Below, in pieces: positions 62,606 through 64,000 of a stretch of 64,000 bases of DNA. The notes under the pieces were generated by a model that was not told the origin of the DNA, searched no databases, and was given only the letters and a program-made list of their open reading frames with translations. A program made the translations under genes and the position numbers. Each line of letters opens with the position of its first letter. Position 1 is the stretch's first letter. Origin of the DNA: JABDMH01 sp965223165 (GTDB lineage: Bacteria > Bacteroidota > Bacteroidia > Chitinophagales > Saprospiraceae); contig CBDCVQ010000018.1 in NCBI GenBank assembly GCA_965223165.1, forward strand, positions 558,001 through 622,000, in the 5' to 3' direction.

Positions 62606-62693
62606 AGTACCTAGGTTTTAGAATCTTCAAAATTAGGTAATTTCGAGTCCCGATGTCGCACTGCCCTCAGATAATTTCCTCGCTGTACGAATA

Positions 62694-63149
62694 ATGGACA
62701 CGCCCTTTACTGACCTGCCTTTCTACGAGATACCAAAAGACACGCTGCAAGTGCGGCACGGAACCCCAGATCGGCATTGCTGGATTGTCCTGGACTGGGC
62801 GGAAGCCGAGCAGGAGCCGTACATGATGCTCCTCTCAAACATTACCAAGGCCCTGGGCTTGGATCTCCAGCGAGATGTGTACCTACTCACCCTGGACGGC
62901 GACGCATCTGCCTACCTCTATCGCCATGAGACTGACACTGCACCTAGCTATGTGCTTAGTTTTGGCATAGCGCCCCAGCGCCTGGGTTTTGATATTCGTT
63001 CCTTGCTGTACACGCCTATATCCCTCCTTTCGGCCAAGCATCTATTCGTCGACAAGCTGGCGGACATTGCGCAAGATCAGTCACGCAAAAAGCAGCTGTG
63101 GACCACCTTGCAGCATTTGTTCAACGACCAGACCGCAGAGCATGGGTAG
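62694..63149 (+). CDS. Conserved small protein, possible DNA polymerase III psi-like
   Basis: 151 residues, soluble. The C-terminal half FGIAPQRLGFDIRSLLYTPI, then LFVDKLADIAQDQSRKKQLW, fits a Bacteroidota family sometimes annotated as a DNA polymerase III psi-like subunit (fold like uracil-DNA glycosylase, without catalytic residues). The middle has MMLLSNITKALGLDLQRDVY. The gene overlaps the next one by 8 bases on the same strand. I am fairly sure it is a real gene from its reading frame and overlap, but the replication role is only a family-level suggestion. Confidence 0.7.
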   Translation: MDTPFTDLPFYEIPKDTLQVRHGTPDRHCWIVLDWAEAEQEPYMMLLSNITKALGLDLQRDVYLLTLDGDASAYLYRHETDTAPSYVLSFGIAPQRLGFDIRSLLYTPISLLSAKHLFVDKLADIAQDQSRKKQLWTTLQHLFNDQTAEHG

Positions 63150-63738
63150 GCCGCTAGTTTTTGCCACTAGAAATCCGCATAAGATCTCAGAGGTCTCAGA
63201 GATGCTGGCAGCACATGATCAAGCATTGAGCGTCTGTTCGCTGGATGACATTGGTTGCTTGGAGGAACTGGCAGAGACTTCGGATACGATCCGGGGCAAT
63301 GCCCTGCAAAAGGCTGCCTATGTACATAAACACTATGGGGTAGATGTGTTTGCCGAGGACACGGGGCTGGAAGTCCTGGCCCTGAATAGCGAGCCGGGCG
63401 TGCAATCTGCCCGCTACGCCGGCCCGGCGCGAGATCCCGAAAAGAATATGGACCTACTGCTCTCACGCCTCCAGTCCAAGGACGATCGCAGAGCCAGATT
63501 TTTGACAGTGATCGCGCTGATACTGGCGGACGAAACCTACCTTTTTGAAGGGGTGGTCAACGGCGTGATTGTGCATGAGAGGCAAGGTCAAGGGGGATTC
63601 GGGTACGATCCTCTATTCCAGCCCGACGGCCATCGGGAGACCTTTGGTCAACTGAGCCCGGAGATCAAGAATAGCATCAGTCATCGATCTAGAGCCCTGG
63701 CCAAGATGCTGGCATTTCTGTCCCAGCGAGATCGCTGA
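63142..63738 (+). CDS. rdgB: Non-canonical purine NTP pyrophosphatase (RdgB/HAM1)
   Basis: 198 residues from the ATG at 63142, which overlaps the previous gene. It hydrolyses ITP, dITP and XTP to monophosphates, preventing their incorporation. Signatures: FATRNPHKISEVSEML (phosphate-binding T/S-x-N-x2-K), ETSDTIRGNALQKAAYV, FAEDTGLEVLALNSEPGVQS, ARYAG, GVVNGVIVHERQGQGGFGYD, PLFQPDG, KNSISHRSRAL. The fold and all main motifs are complete. Confidence 0.96.
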   Translation: MGRPLVFATRNPHKISEVSEMLAAHDQALSVCSLDDIGCLEELAETSDTIRGNALQKAAYVHKHYGVDVFAEDTGLEVLALNSEPGVQSARYAGPARDPEKNMDLLLSRLQSKDDRRARFLTVIALILADETYLFEGVVNGVIVHERQGQGGFGYDPLFQPDGHRETFGQLSPEIKNSISHRSRALAKMLAFLSQRDR

Positions 63739-64000
63739 TGAAAGTAGCTACTGTACCCACAACCATGCGGGTAAAGGCAAGTACGAATCATTCGAGTTGG
63801 CAATGGTAAGAGATTGCGAGTCAGCAAGCTGCTGCTTCCAGTCATCGGCCCGGAAATCGGAATAAGGCAACCCCCATGCGATCTCGTCTCCCGACCAGAT
63901 GAACCGTAACCTGAGATATGATATCGATCTCCCAGCTCAAATCCAAAGATCGAGAATAGCCAGGGAGCCAAAAATCAGGCTGGCGATCCCATTGGTCGTA
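63739..64000. other. Window end, possible gene remnant on minus strand
   Basis: On the minus strand one frame reads ISYLRLRFIWSGDEIAWGLP, then SDFRADDWKQQLADSQSLTI before a stop near 63752. This is protein-like, but the same frame has a stop just upstream near 63930. It may be a broken or frameshifted 3' end of a gene lying outside the window. The short pattern LR..W...GD resembles the fragment at 44328-44519. Confidence 0.3.

Noticed and set aside
1..64000. tRNA, rRNA or known riboswitch genes
   Set aside because: No cloverleaf-like segments, rRNA cores or recognisable riboswitch motifs were seen by eye; a covariance-model scan would be needed to exclude small RNAs.

Overview
The window looks like a chromosomal segment from a member of the Bacteroidota, most likely of the Saprospiria (Lewinella/Haliscomenobacter-like). 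The reasons are three SusC/SusD pairs, FecR/ECF-sigma regulation of SusC proteins with STN domains, secreted proteins ending in type IX secretion (T9SS) sorting tails, giant cysteine-rich cohesin/dockerin-bearing surface proteins, and TAnnTTTG-type -7 promoter elements. The genus assignment is inference; no rRNA or other marker gene is present.

Layout. 1-3.4 kb: two small genes, then a two-gene unit of a cytoplasmic DNA/RNA non-specific (NUC1-type) endonuclease and a CHAT caspase-like protease with an N-terminal effector-associated, death-like domain. This is the best candidate here for an uncharacterised conflict or cell-suicide system. 3.4-9.9 kb: a secreted leucine-rich-repeat protein and a SusC/SusD pair (locus A). 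10.1-19.6 kb: housekeeping block of proline dehydrogenase and aroE on the minus strand, then miaB, a sigma-54 activator, lptE, an acidic-repeat protein, secG, groES and groEL on the plus strand. 19.7-29.3 kb: two giant paralogous T9SS surface proteins of 1333 and 1621 residues. 29.3-31.2 kb: a scrap region with a partial copy of the ilvE 3' end and terminator, a 545-bp cassette carrying a T9SS tail, and a broken gene. 31.2-44.2 kb: polysaccharide-utilisation locus B (ECF sigma, FecR, SusC, SusD and a PKD/carbohydrate-binding lipoprotein on the minus strand; a sulfatase and a GH144/glycoamylase-like enzyme divergent on the plus strand). 44.2-48.6 kb: second copy of the T9SS-tail cassette, a broken metallophosphoesterase gene, and an intact IS66-family element with a perfect 8-bp target duplication. 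48.6-56.7 kb: locus C (FecR, SusC, SusD and a DUF6528-like/glycerophosphodiesterase fusion). 57.1-58.5 kb: two ECF sigma genes facing locus C. 58.9-61.1 kb: an IS5-like transposase gene next to a truncated, frameshifted IS3-family element. 61.5-63.7 kb: ilvE, a small conserved gene and the ITP/XTP pyrophosphatase gene.

How the parts work together. Loci A-C are outer-membrane glycan or oligomer uptake systems: SusD-type lipoproteins bind ligand and SusC-type TonB-dependent channels import it. In B and C, occupancy of SusC is probably signalled through FecR to an ECF sigma factor. In locus C the sigma gene is not beside fecR; transposon insertions and repeat relics lie where it would be expected, and two sigma genes lie on the far side of the locus. 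The scrap regions show active rearrangement, notably the duplicated module that carries a T9SS secretion tail and its own hairpins. All assignments come from reading the sequence and remembered family motifs; no database search was run.
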